A stretch of 64,000 bases of DNA from Leucobacter luti (GCF_004217175.1 NZ_SHKI01000003.1:66215-130214), one strand, 5' to 3'. Shown: positions 35,684 to 44,130, counted from the first letter of the stretch. The notes: generated from the letters alone by a model not told the origin. Program-made: numbers and translations.

Positions 35684-35707
35684 TCACGCGGCACGCCGCC
35701 CGGCGCA

Positions 35708-35748
35708 ACGCGTGCCCCCTGCCTCCCCGCGAGGCAGGGGGCACGCGT
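35708..35748 (+). terminator. Strong hairpin terminator after aspS
   Basis: A perfect 17-bp stem (35708-35724 with 35732-35748) with a 7-base loop starts 25 bases after the aspS stop. There is no U-tract. Confidence 0.85.
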
Positions 35749-35855
35749 GCGTTCGGGGCGGGCCGGGCGCGCTGCGCAGGGCCGGATTGCGCCGAGCCCG
35801 GCAGCGCCGAGCCAGCGCCGGGCCCGCATAACCAATGGATCTGCAATGAATTTGC

Positions 35856-36016
35856 TTGCCGAACCGCCCCCGCGATGTTAGTGTCCAGAGCATCCGGCGA
35901 CGACGCAGGAAACGGCTTCCCGCTTCGCTACCGGTACGCAACGGGGGAGTTCGCGTACCGCGATCACTGTCGAACCATCAGGCTCTCGCCCGCTGCCTAA
36001 CCAGGGGAGAAAGCAC
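35856..36016 (+). promoter_or_regulatory. Promoter and structured leader of the SipW-type locus
   Basis: TTGCCG (35856-35861), 17 bases and TAGTGT (35879-35884) form a good promoter. The resulting leader of about 125 bases includes an 8-bp hairpin CGGTACGC...GCGTACCG around a GGGGGAG-containing loop (about 35931-35959) and ends in the ribosome site GGGGAG. I could not match it to c-di-GMP, c-di-AMP or other riboswitch classes I know. The 35684-36016 interval otherwise holds only the aspS terminator. Confidence 0.6.
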
Positions 36017-36688
36017 ATGAGCACCACACGTCAGGCGTCGCGCAAATCAAGGAAGATCGCGGCAATCGCCGCCGGAATCCTCGTCGTGGGGGTCGGCGCC
36101 ACCTACACCCTCGCGTCGTGGAACGACGCTGAGTGGGTTTGGGGCGGCGCGGACGGCGACCCAAACGTCGGCACGAGCAGCTTCAACGTGCAGCAGAACG
36201 CCTCGGCACCGTTCACCACCACCGGGTGGGGCGACTTTGAGACGAACCCGGGCGACGAGCTCACGTTCACTGCGGGCTCGCTCACGCTCACGCCCGGTGA
36301 CACCATCTACGCGCCGGTCGCGCTGCAGACCTCGGCCGACTCGGTCGCCGGCACCGTGCAGTTGCAGGGCGCGGTCGCGGCAACCGGGATCACCGTCTCC
36401 GACACCGGCGGCAGCCTCTGGAGCGCCATTCGCGCGACCGTGCACACGGCGACCGGGGCAACCCCGCCCGCGGCCTGCACCGCCGCGGGAGCTGGCAACG
36501 CCGGCTGGACCACGCTCGTGACGAACGCCCCGCTCAACACCGTGGGCAACGCCACACAGACCCTCGCGGCCGATGCCGGTTCGGTGCAGCACTACTGCTT
36601 CGCGCTGACGCTGCCGGCGGGCTCGCCAGACACGCTGCAGGGCCGCACCATCGCCCCCGCATGGGAGTTCGCCGCAACCTCAAATTGA
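36017..36688 (+). CDS. Exported protein with SipW-dependent (alternate) signal peptide
   Basis: A 223-residue secreted protein. Its N terminus (basic RKSRKI, hydrophobic AAIAAGILVVGVGATYTLA, then SWNDAEW) fits the alternate signal peptides processed by SipW-type peptidases, as on Bacillus TasA and camelysin. The mature part is a beta-rich domain with GDTIYAPVALQTSADSVAG and two cysteines near residues 153 and 195. It may be a fibre or matrix subunit; that is inference from the export route. Its signal peptidase is the next gene, after a strong hairpin. ATG follows GGGGAGAAAGCAC. Confidence 0.82.
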   Translation: MSTTRQASRKSRKIAAIAAGILVVGVGATYTLASWNDAEWVWGGADGDPNVGTSSFNVQQNASAPFTTTGWGDFETNPGDELTFTAGSLTLTPGDTIYAPVALQTSADSVAGTVQLQGAVAATGITVSDTGGSLWSAIRATVHTATGATPPAACTAAGAGNAGWTTLVTNAPLNTVGNATQTLAADAGSVQHYCFALTLPAGSPDTLQGRTIAPAWEFAATSN

Positions 36689-36696
36689 CGTCCGCT

Positions 36697-36725
36697 CGCG
36701 GTCCCCGCCCCGGGCGGGGACCGCG
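36697..36725 (+). terminator. Intercistronic hairpin between exported protein and signal peptidase
   Basis: Arms 36697-36710 and 36712-36725 are perfectly complementary (the innermost bases form the loop). The hairpin sits 9 bases after the stop and just before the peptidase ribosome site. It should favour the structural protein over the peptidase. Confidence 0.75.
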
Positions 36726-36743
36726 ACAACGCAGGAGGTGGGC

Positions 36744-37385
36744 ATGCGCAGGCACGTATTCGGCGTCGCCGGGACGACGCTGCTCGCGGTCGCGGCGATC
36801 GCGCTCGTGGGGTGGTTCGCCGTCGCCGCCGCGACAGGGGCCACGCTGGTGATCTTTCGTACGGGATCGATGAGCCCGGCGATCCCGCAGGGCGCGCTCG
36901 CAGTGTCGGTGCCGGTTTCCGCCCCCGACATCAGGGTCGGCGACGTCGTCACGGTGCAGCGGGAGACCGGCACCCTCCCCGTGTCGCACCGGGTCGTGTC
37001 GACCGGGGTGCCGGCGGTGAGCGAGACGGCGGCCGGCGCGGAGCCAGCCCCGGCGGACGCCCGCGAGCTTGTGCTGCGCGGGGACGCGAACGACACGGCC
37101 GACGCGCAACCGTACGTGGTGCGCGAGGCGCGCAGGGTGGTTGCCTCCGCACCGTGGCTCGGCACCGGCCTCACCCTGCTGCAGTCCCCGCTCGGCCTCG
37201 GGCTCCTGGTGATCGGCGCCGGTGGCATCACCACCTGGGCGTTCTGGCCGCGGGCGGCGGGCGACGCTGGCGGGCGCGGCTCCGATCCGGGTCTGGCCCA
37301 GGCCCACGACCCGGCGCGGGAGCCGGATCCTGCCCCGGAGCCCGCCTCCGGCCCCCGGCACGCCCGCGCGGAGGCACTCCCGTGA
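36744..37385 (+). CDS. sipW: SipW-type (ER-type, Ser/His) signal peptidase I
   Basis: A 213-residue membrane peptidase. The catalytic serine is Ser42 in RTGSMSPAIPQG, and in place of the bacterial Lys the sequence has His82 in VSHRVV, followed by GDANDTAD; this Ser-His arrangement marks the ER/SipW branch. Transmembrane helices lie at about 8-36 and 150-172. It should cleave the alternate signals of the flanking exported proteins. ATG 36744 follows a perfect AGGAGG. The stop overlaps the next start by 4 bases. Confidence 0.9.
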   Translation: MRRHVFGVAGTTLLAVAAIALVGWFAVAAATGATLVIFRTGSMSPAIPQGALAVSVPVSAPDIRVGDVVTVQRETGTLPVSHRVVSTGVPAVSETAAGAEPAPADARELVLRGDANDTADAQPYVVREARRVVASAPWLGTGLTLLQSPLGLGLLVIGAGGITTWAFWPRAAGDAGGRGSDPGLAQAHDPAREPDPAPEPASGPRHARAEALP

Positions 37386-38230
37386 GCGCGCGGCGTACTA
37401 TGACCCGCTCGGTGCTCGTCGCGGCGGCGGGGGCGCTGCTCCTCGGCGTCACGCTCACGGGGGTGCGCGCGGTCGCCGCCTACGAGCACATCGTCGATGC
37501 CGGGCAGCCCGGGCTCCTCACGCTCAGCGTCGATGCGGCGACCCCGGTCTGGAGCCGGCTCTCCGCAGGCGAGACCACGCACTGGCTCGTGCGCGCCGAA
37601 CTCACCGACGCGACGACGGCAAGCTTTGGGCTCGAGCTTGTCGCGAGCGGCAAGCTCGTCGATGCGGCCGGCCTCACCGCGGCGGTGACCGCGTGCTCCG
37701 CCGGCTTCGTTGAACGGGCCGGGCGGCCGCGCTGCAGCGGCACGTCCGAGCCGGTCCTCGCGACGACCCCGCTGCGCGACCTCGCGCACACCCACACGCG
37801 CTACACGCTCGCCGATCTCACCGCCGACGCCCCGCGCGAGTTCCTCGTCACGCTGCGCCTCCCAGACACCGCAACGCGCGCGGAGCTCACCGACGCGCGC
37901 GCCCGCGTCGGCCTCGGACTCTTCGCGGCCGGCGAGACGGTCGATCCAGAGCCGCCCACCCCCGAACCGCCCGGGCCCGAACACCCCACACCCGAGCCGC
38001 CGGGACCTGCGACGCCCGGCCCCGAGACGCCAGGCGCCAAGACCCCGCCCGACCCCACCGGGGCCACACCGGCGGCGGGGCCCACCGCCGGGTCGCAGCT
38101 CGCGCTCACCGGCGGCGACGTCGCGGCGCTGGCGCTCGTCGCGACCGGCCTCCTGGGCATCGGCATCGCGCTCGCCACCCGCGGCACCGCACGGCGCGGC
38201 GGAGCCACGCACCCCGGAGGCCGGCAATGA
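37382..38230 (+). CDS. Cell-wall-anchored protein with LAxTG sorting signal
   Basis: A 282-residue surface protein: signal peptide (about 1-32), a compact domain of about 150 residues with a Cys pair (about 103 and 119), a Pro/Glu/Thr-rich wall-spanning stretch (about 185-235), then LALTGG, a hydrophobic helix and a basic tail (TRGTARRGG). LAxTG is the motif used by class E sortases of high-G+C Gram-positives. GTG 37382 and the stop at 38230 both overlap neighbours by 4 bases, so it is coupled to the peptidase and to the large surface protein. Confidence 0.8.
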   Translation: MSARRTMTRSVLVAAAGALLLGVTLTGVRAVAAYEHIVDAGQPGLLTLSVDAATPVWSRLSAGETTHWLVRAELTDATTASFGLELVASGKLVDAAGLTAAVTACSAGFVERAGRPRCSGTSEPVLATTPLRDLAHTHTRYTLADLTADAPREFLVTLRLPDTATRAELTDARARVGLGLFAAGETVDPEPPTPEPPGPEHPTPEPPGPATPGPETPGAKTPPDPTGATPAAGPTAGSQLALTGGDVAALALVATGLLGIGIALATRGTARRGGATHPGGRQ

Positions 38231-40059
38231 GGCGCCGCGGTGCCGCGGCACTCGCGGTGGGAGCGCTCGCCGCGTTCGCCCTGCTCGTGCAGAGCGCCTC
38301 GCCCACGAGCGCCGCGTGGACCGACACCGAGTGGGGCGCCGAGCGGGTCGGGAGCGCGAACTGCGCCGCTGCCGCACCCGGATTCGCCACGCGCGGTGAG
38401 GGCCGCGCGCTCAGCGGCGCGCTGCTCGGCACCAACCTCGACACGGTGGCGGCGGCCTCGGGCGTGACGGTCACGAACAACGGGGCACGGGATCTGCACG
38501 CCCCGGCCTCGGCCCAGGCGGCCACCGGGATCCCGCAGGCGTGGGCAGACCCGCTCAACGTGGCGTTGCTCAATGGCGCGCTTCCGCTCAACCTCACGCA
38601 GGCGCTCCAGCTGCCCGTGAACGCCGGCACCGGAGCCGTCGGTCAGTTCGGGCAGGCGCAGAACGCCGGCACCGCGGCGGGCGCGGCCGGGTATCTCACG
38701 AGCAGCGGCGGCATCAACCTCGACGGCGCGCCCGGCGGCTACCCGAACCTCGCCACGCTCAAACTCTCGAACGTGCTGAGCTCGCTCAACTACAACCTCG
38801 GCACCCTGATCCCCGGAATCACCGACGTCTCGCTGACCGCCGGCGCCGTTGCCGGGCGCGCACAGCTCAACGGCTGCGACGCCGCGTGGCGGGGCGCCGT
38901 GCCGGTGCCGGCCGCGGGCGGCTCGGGAAATCTCTCGCGGCAGTACCTCGCCTCCCACCTGAACCTCACCCTCACCTCGCCAACGGTCAGCGCGCTCACG
39001 CAGGGAATCACCACCACGGTCACGGGACTCGAGACCGCGGTGAACGGGATCGCGGGCAACGCCGGGGTCACCACCGCCATTACCACCGGGGTGACGTCGC
39101 TGCTCAACGGGCTCATCGGCGGCAACAGCGGCTCGCTGAGCCTCGGCAACATCACGGTCGGGCCGGTCACCGCCACCGTGAACACCACTCCGCTGCGCAA
39201 CTTCATCGCGGCCCCGTTCTCGGATCCGGGCGGCGTGCTCACCGTCTCCCCCGCCTCCGGGACGATCTCGGTCAATACGACCGCGCTGCTCGCCGCCGCG
39301 TACCCCGGCAGCTACAGCGCCGGACTCAACGGGCTCCCACCCAACACCAACCTCCTCGCGGACCCGGCGATCCTCACCGCGCTGACAACCGCGCTCACGA
39401 GTGCGCTCTCAGCCTGGATCGGCAGCGTCAACACCCTGCTCACCCAGACGGTGAACGGGATCGCGGTGCACGCGACACTCACCATCGATCTGCGGGCGAA
39501 GGTCCTCGTCACCCCCTGGATCCACATCGGCACGATCACGGCGACCACATCGGGCACGCTCGCGCAGCTCCTCACGCCCGGCAACACCACCACCACCGCG
39601 TCGCTCACACTCCTCAACGACCTCGGGCTCGTCGCCGACCTCGTCAACGGCCTCCTGAAACCCGTGCTCAACAGCCTCGTGACGGGACTCGTCGGCGGGC
39701 TCGGCGGCATCGTGGGCAACGCGATCTGGGCCGTCGTCGGCGGGCTCGCCGTGCTTCCCACCGCGGTTGCCACGCTCACCACCCCGATCGTCACCGCGGT
39801 CTCGACGCTGTATTCGAAACTGTTCGTCGCCGGAATCGTGGCGGTCACCGCGAACGCGCAAAACGATCCGTTCTTAGGCCTCCCCGAACCGCCGGAGTGG
39901 GCGAGCCTCCCCGCCGGCAGATACGAGGTCGCCGCGCTGCGCGTGGGCGTGCTCGACACGCTGGGCGGGCTCGGCGTGCGCCTGTACCTGGGCCGCGCGG
40001 CCGTGGGACCGGTGTGCTCGCCCGCGCGGGTCGCGGCCGGCAGCTGCGCCGGGTACTAG
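38227..40059 (+). CDS. Large exported surface protein, choice-of-anchor G-like
   Basis: A 610-residue secreted protein with an N-terminal signal ending TSAAWTDTEWG, which echoes the SWNDAEW context of the SipW substrate at the start of the operon, so it may use the same peptidase. The rest is rich in Thr, Asn, Gly, Leu and Val, with many short beta-type repeats (LTSPTVSALTQGITTTVTG, TALTTALTSALSAWIGSV) and a cysteine-containing end (CSPARVAAGSCAGY). It has no LAxTG motif or terminal membrane helix. Overall it resembles actinobacterial choice-of-anchor G family proteins; function unknown, adhesion or matrix likely. Confidence 0.68.
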   Translation: MRRRGAAALAVGALAAFALLVQSASPTSAAWTDTEWGAERVGSANCAAAAPGFATRGEGRALSGALLGTNLDTVAAASGVTVTNNGARDLHAPASAQAATGIPQAWADPLNVALLNGALPLNLTQALQLPVNAGTGAVGQFGQAQNAGTAAGAAGYLTSSGGINLDGAPGGYPNLATLKLSNVLSSLNYNLGTLIPGITDVSLTAGAVAGRAQLNGCDAAWRGAVPVPAAGGSGNLSRQYLASHLNLTLTSPTVSALTQGITTTVTGLETAVNGIAGNAGVTTAITTGVTSLLNGLIGGNSGSLSLGNITVGPVTATVNTTPLRNFIAAPFSDPGGVLTVSPASGTISVNTTALLAAAYPGSYSAGLNGLPPNTNLLADPAILTALTTALTSALSAWIGSVNTLLTQTVNGIAVHATLTIDLRAKVLVTPWIHIGTITATTSGTLAQLLTPGNTTTTASLTLLNDLGLVADLVNGLLKPVLNSLVTGLVGGLGGIVGNAIWAVVGGLAVLPTAVATLTTPIVTAVSTLYSKLFVAGIVAVTANAQNDPFLGLPEPPEWASLPAGRYEVAALRVGVLDTLGGLGVRLYLGRAAVGPVCSPARVAAGSCAGY

Positions 40060-40131
40060 AGCCCGGTGCGACCGTCGGCGGCTGCACCGAGGATGAGGAC
40101 CCGGTGCGGCCGCCCGCGACCGCACGCCCGG

Positions 40132-41817
40132 CTACGCCAACCGCTCCGCGACCACCACGCTGTCGCCGATCGTGCCGGGCGACCCGTCTGGCGCGGTGAG
40201 CGCGCGCTCGCGCACCTCGGCGACGGCGATCTGCCAGGCCGCGGGATCGAGTGCGAGTGCCGCTAGCTCCGCCTCGGGCGTGGGAAAATCGAGGTGCGCG
40301 TGCGACCCGGCGGCCACCCACGACGGGGCCGCGGCGTGGGCGATCACCACGAGGCGCCCGCCCGGGGCAACGCGCGCCGCCGCCGCGCGCAGGATCCGCT
40401 CGCGCGGCAGCTCGACCGGGGACTGCAAGAAGCTCGCGGTGACGAGGTCAAAACCGGCTTCCCCGCCGCCGTCGACCGCGGCGGGATCGGCCGCCCACGC
40501 CGCAAGGTCCGCGGCGACAAACGTCGCGTCGAGTCCCCGGGCGGCCGCCTCCGACCGCGCCCGATCGATCGCCGACGGCGCGAGATCAATCCCGCTCGCC
40601 GCCCAGCCGCGCTCGGCGAGCCAGAGCACGTCGCCGCCCTCCCCGCAGCCGAGGTCGAGTGAGCGCCCGGGCGCTGCCGCCCCCACCGCTGCGGCGAGCG
40701 CGGCGTTCACGCGTCCGGACCAGACCGGCTCCGTACCGGCGTAGTGGTCCTCCCAGAAGGCCGCGGGGTGCGTCGCGAGCGCCACCGCCACGTCGTCCTC
40801 GACGAGCGCGAAGTTCACCGCGCCGCCCGCCTGCGCGCCAGCACCCATTGCAATCGGCACGGTCGCCATGGGGTTTGACACGTTGCCGATCGCCCAGATC
40901 CGGGGGTGGCTGGTGCGCCCGGTCTGGTCCACCGCGAGGAAGCTGCCCACGGGAGTCTCGGTGCGCTCAAGCTCGAGCTCGGCGAGGAAGGCGTCGTGCG
41001 GGGTGACCGCGGCCATGGTGAAGATCGCGTCGAGCGCATGGGTCGCACCCGCCCGGGTGCGCACTCCGGTGACTCGCGCACCGTCGCCGAGCACCTCGAC
41101 GACCGGGTCTGGCTCGATCACGGTGCCCCGGGCGCGCAGTTGGCGCTCGACCGCGGGGTCCAGCTCCCCGAGCGCCGCACTGAACACCGTGAAGCGGTCG
41201 CTCCACTGCCGGATCAGCGTTGCCTGGTGCAGCGAGAGCGGCGCGGTGGCGAGCACGCCCAGGCGGCCGCCGCGCACCTCCCAGCCGTGGCAGTAGGGGC
41301 AGTGCAGCACGGTGCTGCCCCAGTAGTCGGCGAGCCCGGGGACGTCTGGCAGGGTGTCGCGCACGCCCGACGCGACCACCACGGCCCGCGCGGTGGCCTG
41401 CTGCGTCGGCGCCCCGTCTGCCGCCCGTGCTCCTTCTGCCGGCGGCGCCCCCGGTGCTCCGGTTTCGGCCGGCGCCCCAGTTGCCCCCGGTGCTCCGGTT
41501 GCGGCCGGCGCCCCAGTTTCCGTTGTGCGCCACTCGACGCGCACCGTGCCGGGCTCGCCGTCGCGCACCGCCACCACGTGGCCCTGCGCAAACTCGACCC
41601 CGTACGCCGCCGCCTCGGCCCGGCCACGAGCGATGAGATCGAGCGGGGGCGTGCCGTCGAGCCCGAGCACGTTGTGCATGTGCGTGGCGAATCGGTTGCG
41701 GGGGGCGCCAGCGTCGATCACCAGGGTGCGGCGGAGCGAGCGACCGAGCGCCTGCGCCGCGCTCAGGCCGGCTGTGGCGCCGCCGATGATGATGGCGTCG
41801 TAGTGTGTGTTCGTCAT
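40132..41817 (-). CDS. Fusion of thioredoxin-reductase-like oxidoreductase and SAM methyltransferase
   Basis: A 561-residue protein. Residues 1-350 are a thioredoxin-reductase-like FAD/NAD(P)H domain: FAD loop IIGGATAGLSAA, redox pair CPYC (173-176) in HCPYCHGWEVRGG, and IWAIGNVSNP. Residues about 365-561 are a class I methyltransferase with LDLGCGEGGDVLWLAERG. A loop of the FAD domain carries a GAP/TGA-rich insertion of about 35 residues (about 100-137). CxxC-H-G-W is typical of the HcaD/TrxB-like branch, some of which act in sulfur or metalloid chemistry; reduction coupled to methylation is an inference. It is divergent from an XRE-cupin regulator. ATG 41817. Confidence 0.87.
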   Translation of the reverse strand: MTNTHYDAIIIGGATAGLSAAQALGRSLRRTLVIDAGAPRNRFATHMHNVLGLDGTPPLDLIARGRAEAAAYGVEFAQGHVVAVRDGEPGTVRVEWRTTETGAPAATGAPGATGAPAETGAPGAPPAEGARAADGAPTQQATARAVVVASGVRDTLPDVPGLADYWGSTVLHCPYCHGWEVRGGRLGVLATAPLSLHQATLIRQWSDRFTVFSAALGELDPAVERQLRARGTVIEPDPVVEVLGDGARVTGVRTRAGATHALDAIFTMAAVTPHDAFLAELELERTETPVGSFLAVDQTGRTSHPRIWAIGNVSNPMATVPIAMGAGAQAGGAVNFALVEDDVAVALATHPAAFWEDHYAGTEPVWSGRVNAALAAAVGAAAPGRSLDLGCGEGGDVLWLAERGWAASGIDLAPSAIDRARSEAAARGLDATFVAADLAAWAADPAAVDGGGEAGFDLVTASFLQSPVELPRERILRAAAARVAPGGRLVVIAHAAAPSWVAAGSHAHLDFPTPEAELAALALDPAAWQIAVAEVRERALTAPDGSPGTIGDSVVVAERLA

Positions 41818-41829
41818 GGCTCAATCCTG

Positions 41830-41884
41830 ACCACACTGTGCGATACTGGCAATCTGATTTGCACTATTGGCAAGAAAGTGTGGT
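41830..41884. promoter_or_regulatory. Divergent operator: 14-bp direct repeats inside an 8-bp inverted repeat
   Basis: TGCGATACTGGCAA (41839-41852) and TGCACTATTGGCAA (41860-41873) match the pattern TGCnnTAnTGGCAA and are 21 bp apart, two helical turns. They are flanked by ACCACACT (41830-41837) and AGTGTGGT (41877-41884). This lies between the fusion gene and the XRE regulator and probably binds that regulator. Confidence 0.65.
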
Positions 41885-41891
41885 GGTGCGC

Positions 41892-42563
41892 ATGGCACTT
41901 GACGAACTCGCGCAGCTCGGCCCGCGGCTGCGGGCGGCGCGACAGGACCGCGGTTGGACGCTCGACGAGCTCGCGGGGCGCGCCGGACTCTCGGTGAGCA
42001 CGCTGTCGCGCCTGGAGTCCGGGAAGCGGCAGGCGAGTCTCGAACTCCTTCTCCCCCTCACCCGGCACCTTGGGATCCGGGTCGACGACCTGCTCGCCCC
42101 GCGCGACCGCGACCCGCGCGTGCGCCGCAGCGCAGTAACCCGCGACGGGCTGACGGTTGCCCCGCTCACCCGCGAAGCGTCGGACGTGCGCGCCTTCAGG
42201 ATCACCTACCACCCGGATGCACCGGAGCGCGGGCCCCAGACCCACGACGGGCACGAGTGGCTCTATGTGCTGTCCGGGCGCCTCCGGCTCGAACTCGGCG
42301 AACAGGTGCTCGTGCTCACGAGCGGGGAGGCCGCCGAGTTCGACACCACCGTGCCGCACCGCATGCGCGCGGAGGGCGCCCGCCGGGCCGAGGTGCTGAG
42401 CATCTTCAACGCGGTCGGCGAGCGCGTGCACCTGCACTCGCACGCGGCGGCGGCGGCCGTCCCACCCGCGGGCGCCGCGCCCCCACCCGCCGCACCCGCA
42501 CCCGCCGCCGCACCCGCACCCGCCGCCGCATCCACAACCGCCGCCGCAGATCCGACCCCCTAG
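41892..42563 (+). CDS. XRE-family regulator with cupin domain
   Basis: A 223-residue regulator: helix-turn-helix at about 8-62 (LRAARQDRGWTLDELAGRAG, then LSVSTLSRLESGKRQ), cupin sensor at about 85-175 (HDGHEWLYVLSGRLRLELGE, FDTTVPHRM) and a low-complexity Ala/Pro tail of about 40 residues. The last residues (ADPTP) are encoded by a copy of the AGATCCGACC palindrome element, so the stop may have been reshaped by it. Probably controls itself and the divergent reductase-methyltransferase gene. Confidence 0.88.
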   Translation: MALDELAQLGPRLRAARQDRGWTLDELAGRAGLSVSTLSRLESGKRQASLELLLPLTRHLGIRVDDLLAPRDRDPRVRRSAVTRDGLTVAPLTREASDVRAFRITYHPDAPERGPQTHDGHEWLYVLSGRLRLELGEQVLVLTSGEAAEFDTTVPHRMRAEGARRAEVLSIFNAVGERVHLHSHAAAAAVPPAGAAPPPAAPAPAAAPAPAAASTTAAADPTP

Positions 42564-42621
42564 CCCAGATCCGACCCGCCGCACGGGCGCGACGGGCCGG
42601 TGGCGCGGGTCGGATCTGGGC
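42563..42621. repeat. AGATCCGAC-family palindrome after the XRE gene
   Basis: GCCCAGATCCGACCCGC (42563-42579) is perfectly repeated in inverse at 42605-42621, starting at the last base of the XRE stop codon. A further half-copy (CGGGTCGGAT) follows at about 42625. It can act as a terminator and belongs to the same family as the elements at 44131-44527. Confidence 0.85.
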
Positions 42622-42714
42622 TCACGGGTCGGATGTGTGCGGGGCGGGGTCGGGGGCGTTGGCGCCGCACGCCAGCGGGCCCGGGCGGGGCGGGGCGGGG
42701 CAGGACGCGCGGAG

Positions 42715-43230
42715 CTAGCTCTCGCCGCCGGCCGTGAACGACTCGGCCCAGGCCCGCACGCGAGCCGCGCTCTCTGCCTCGGACAGATCCTCCACGCGGG
42801 TCATCACCGACCACCGCACCCCGAACGGGTCGCGCACGCTCGCGAAGCGGTCGCCGGACACAAAGTTGGCGAGCGGCTCGCGCACGGTCGCGCCGGCGGC
42901 CACCATCCGCGCGACCGTCGCGTCGACGTCGGGCACGTACAGGGCCAGCGAGTAGCAGTCGTCTTCGCCCGAGGGCGGCGCGACCAGGTGGTAATCGGGC
43001 ATCGGCTCGCCGAGCTGGAGATGCCCGGCCCCGAAGTCGAGTTCCGCGTGCACCACCACCCCGCCCATCTCGGTGACATCGACGACGCGCGCGCCGAACA
43101 CGTCGCGGTAGAACTCGATTGCGCCGGCCGCGCCGGGGATGGCGAGGAACGGGGTGAGGCTCGTGGCGCCGTTGGGGCGGCCGTTCGTGGTGTGCGCGCC
43201 GGTCGCGGCGCGGGTCTCGTGTGAAGTCAT
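42715..43230 (-). CDS. VOC-family protein (PhnB/glyoxalase-like)
   Basis: A 171-residue protein of two beta-alpha-beta-beta-beta units (LTPFLAIPGAAGAIEFYRDVFG, then YVPDVDATVARMVAAGATV and FASVRDPFGVRWSVMTRVED). The family includes DNA-binding-like PhnB proteins, glyoxalases and resistance proteins; the substrate is unknown. ATG 43230 is 6 bases after TACGGT on the minus strand, possibly a leaderless start; a longer frame adds 8 residues. Divergent from the AraC regulator. Confidence 0.87.
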   Translation of the reverse strand: MTSHETRAATGAHTTNGRPNGATSLTPFLAIPGAAGAIEFYRDVFGARVVDVTEMGGVVVHAELDFGAGHLQLGEPMPDYHLVAPPSGEDDCYSLALYVPDVDATVARMVAAGATVREPLANFVSGDRFASVRDPFGVRWSVMTRVEDLSEAESAARVRAWAESFTAGGES

Positions 43231-43304
43231 ACGCCCACCGTAAGATTTGAGCACACTGACGCGCTTGCAGATTCGCGCCAGATCGCGGACGCGGGAGGGG
43301 ACCC

Positions 43305-44093
43305 ATGGCGGAGGATCGCCGCGGCGTGCTGTACCCCGGGCGTCTGCCCGAGTTTCACCGGATCGCGCCGCCGCCCGAACTCGCCCGCGCGGTGCGCTGG
43401 TTCTGGATCCCCGAGTGGGACCTCCCGCCCGGCACCACCTCGCGGCAGGAGGTGCTCGCGTTCCCCGCGTGCAACCTGGTCGTGGAGCCCGACGGGGTGA
43501 CGCTGGTGGGGCCGCCGACGCGGCGCTCCGAGCGCGTGCTGCGCGGATCCGGCTGGGCGGTCGGGGCTCTGCTACTGCCCGCGGCGGTGCCGAGCCTGGC
43601 TCCCGAGCCCGCGCGGCTCAGGGACGCGGTTGCACCGCTCGACGAGCCGGCGCTCCTCGCTCGCGTGGCCGCGGCGATGCGGCACCCGACCGCCGCGGGG
43701 GCTGAGCGCCGCGCGGGTGCCGTCGCCGCGGTCGGCGCCTGGCTCGGCGCGCGCGTGCCCGAACCGGACGCCGACGGCCAACTCGCAAACGAGCTCGCGG
43801 CGGCCCTCGCCGACCCGGCGGTCACGCGCGTCGATCAGCTGGCCCCGCGGCTCCACGCGTCGACGCGCACCCTGCAGCGCACGGCCACCCGCTGCTTCGG
43901 GCTGTCGCTGCACGCGATGATCCGGCGCCGCCGACTTCAGGAGGGCGCCGAGCGGCTCCGGGAGCAGCCGGAACTCGGGATCGCGGCGCTCGCGGCGGAG
44001 CTCGGCTACGCGGATCACGCGCACTTCTCGACCGACTTCGCCGCGCTGCTCGGCGTCACCCCGAGCGAGTATCGCGCGAACGCGACGCGCTAG
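43305..44093 (+). CDS. AraC-family transcriptional regulator
   Basis: A 262-residue regulator with an N-terminal domain of DUF6597 appearance (PELARAVRWFWIPEWDLPPG) and a C-terminal AraC double helix-turn-helix (LAPRLHASTRTLQRTATRCFG; the second helix pair ends GYADHAHFSTDFAALLGVTPSEYR). ATG 43305 follows GGGAGGGGACCC. It probably regulates the divergent VOC gene, 74 bases away. Confidence 0.9.
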   Translation: MAEDRRGVLYPGRLPEFHRIAPPPELARAVRWFWIPEWDLPPGTTSRQEVLAFPACNLVVEPDGVTLVGPPTRRSERVLRGSGWAVGALLLPAAVPSLAPEPARLRDAVAPLDEPALLARVAAAMRHPTAAGAERRAGAVAAVGAWLGARVPEPDADGQLANELAAALADPAVTRVDQLAPRLHASTRTLQRTATRCFGLSLHAMIRRRRLQEGAERLREQPELGIAALAAELGYADHAHFSTDFAALLGVTPSEYRANATR

Positions 44094-44130
44094 CCGGCCC
44101 ATCGCGACGCCTCCCGCCGCCCGCCCGCCG

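Noticed and set aside
35885..36016. c-di-GMP or c-di-AMP riboswitch in the leader of the SipW-type operon
   Set aside because: A few motifs look similar (ACGCA, GGGGGAG), but the conserved core and stem order of neither class could be drawn, so it is left as an unidentified leader.
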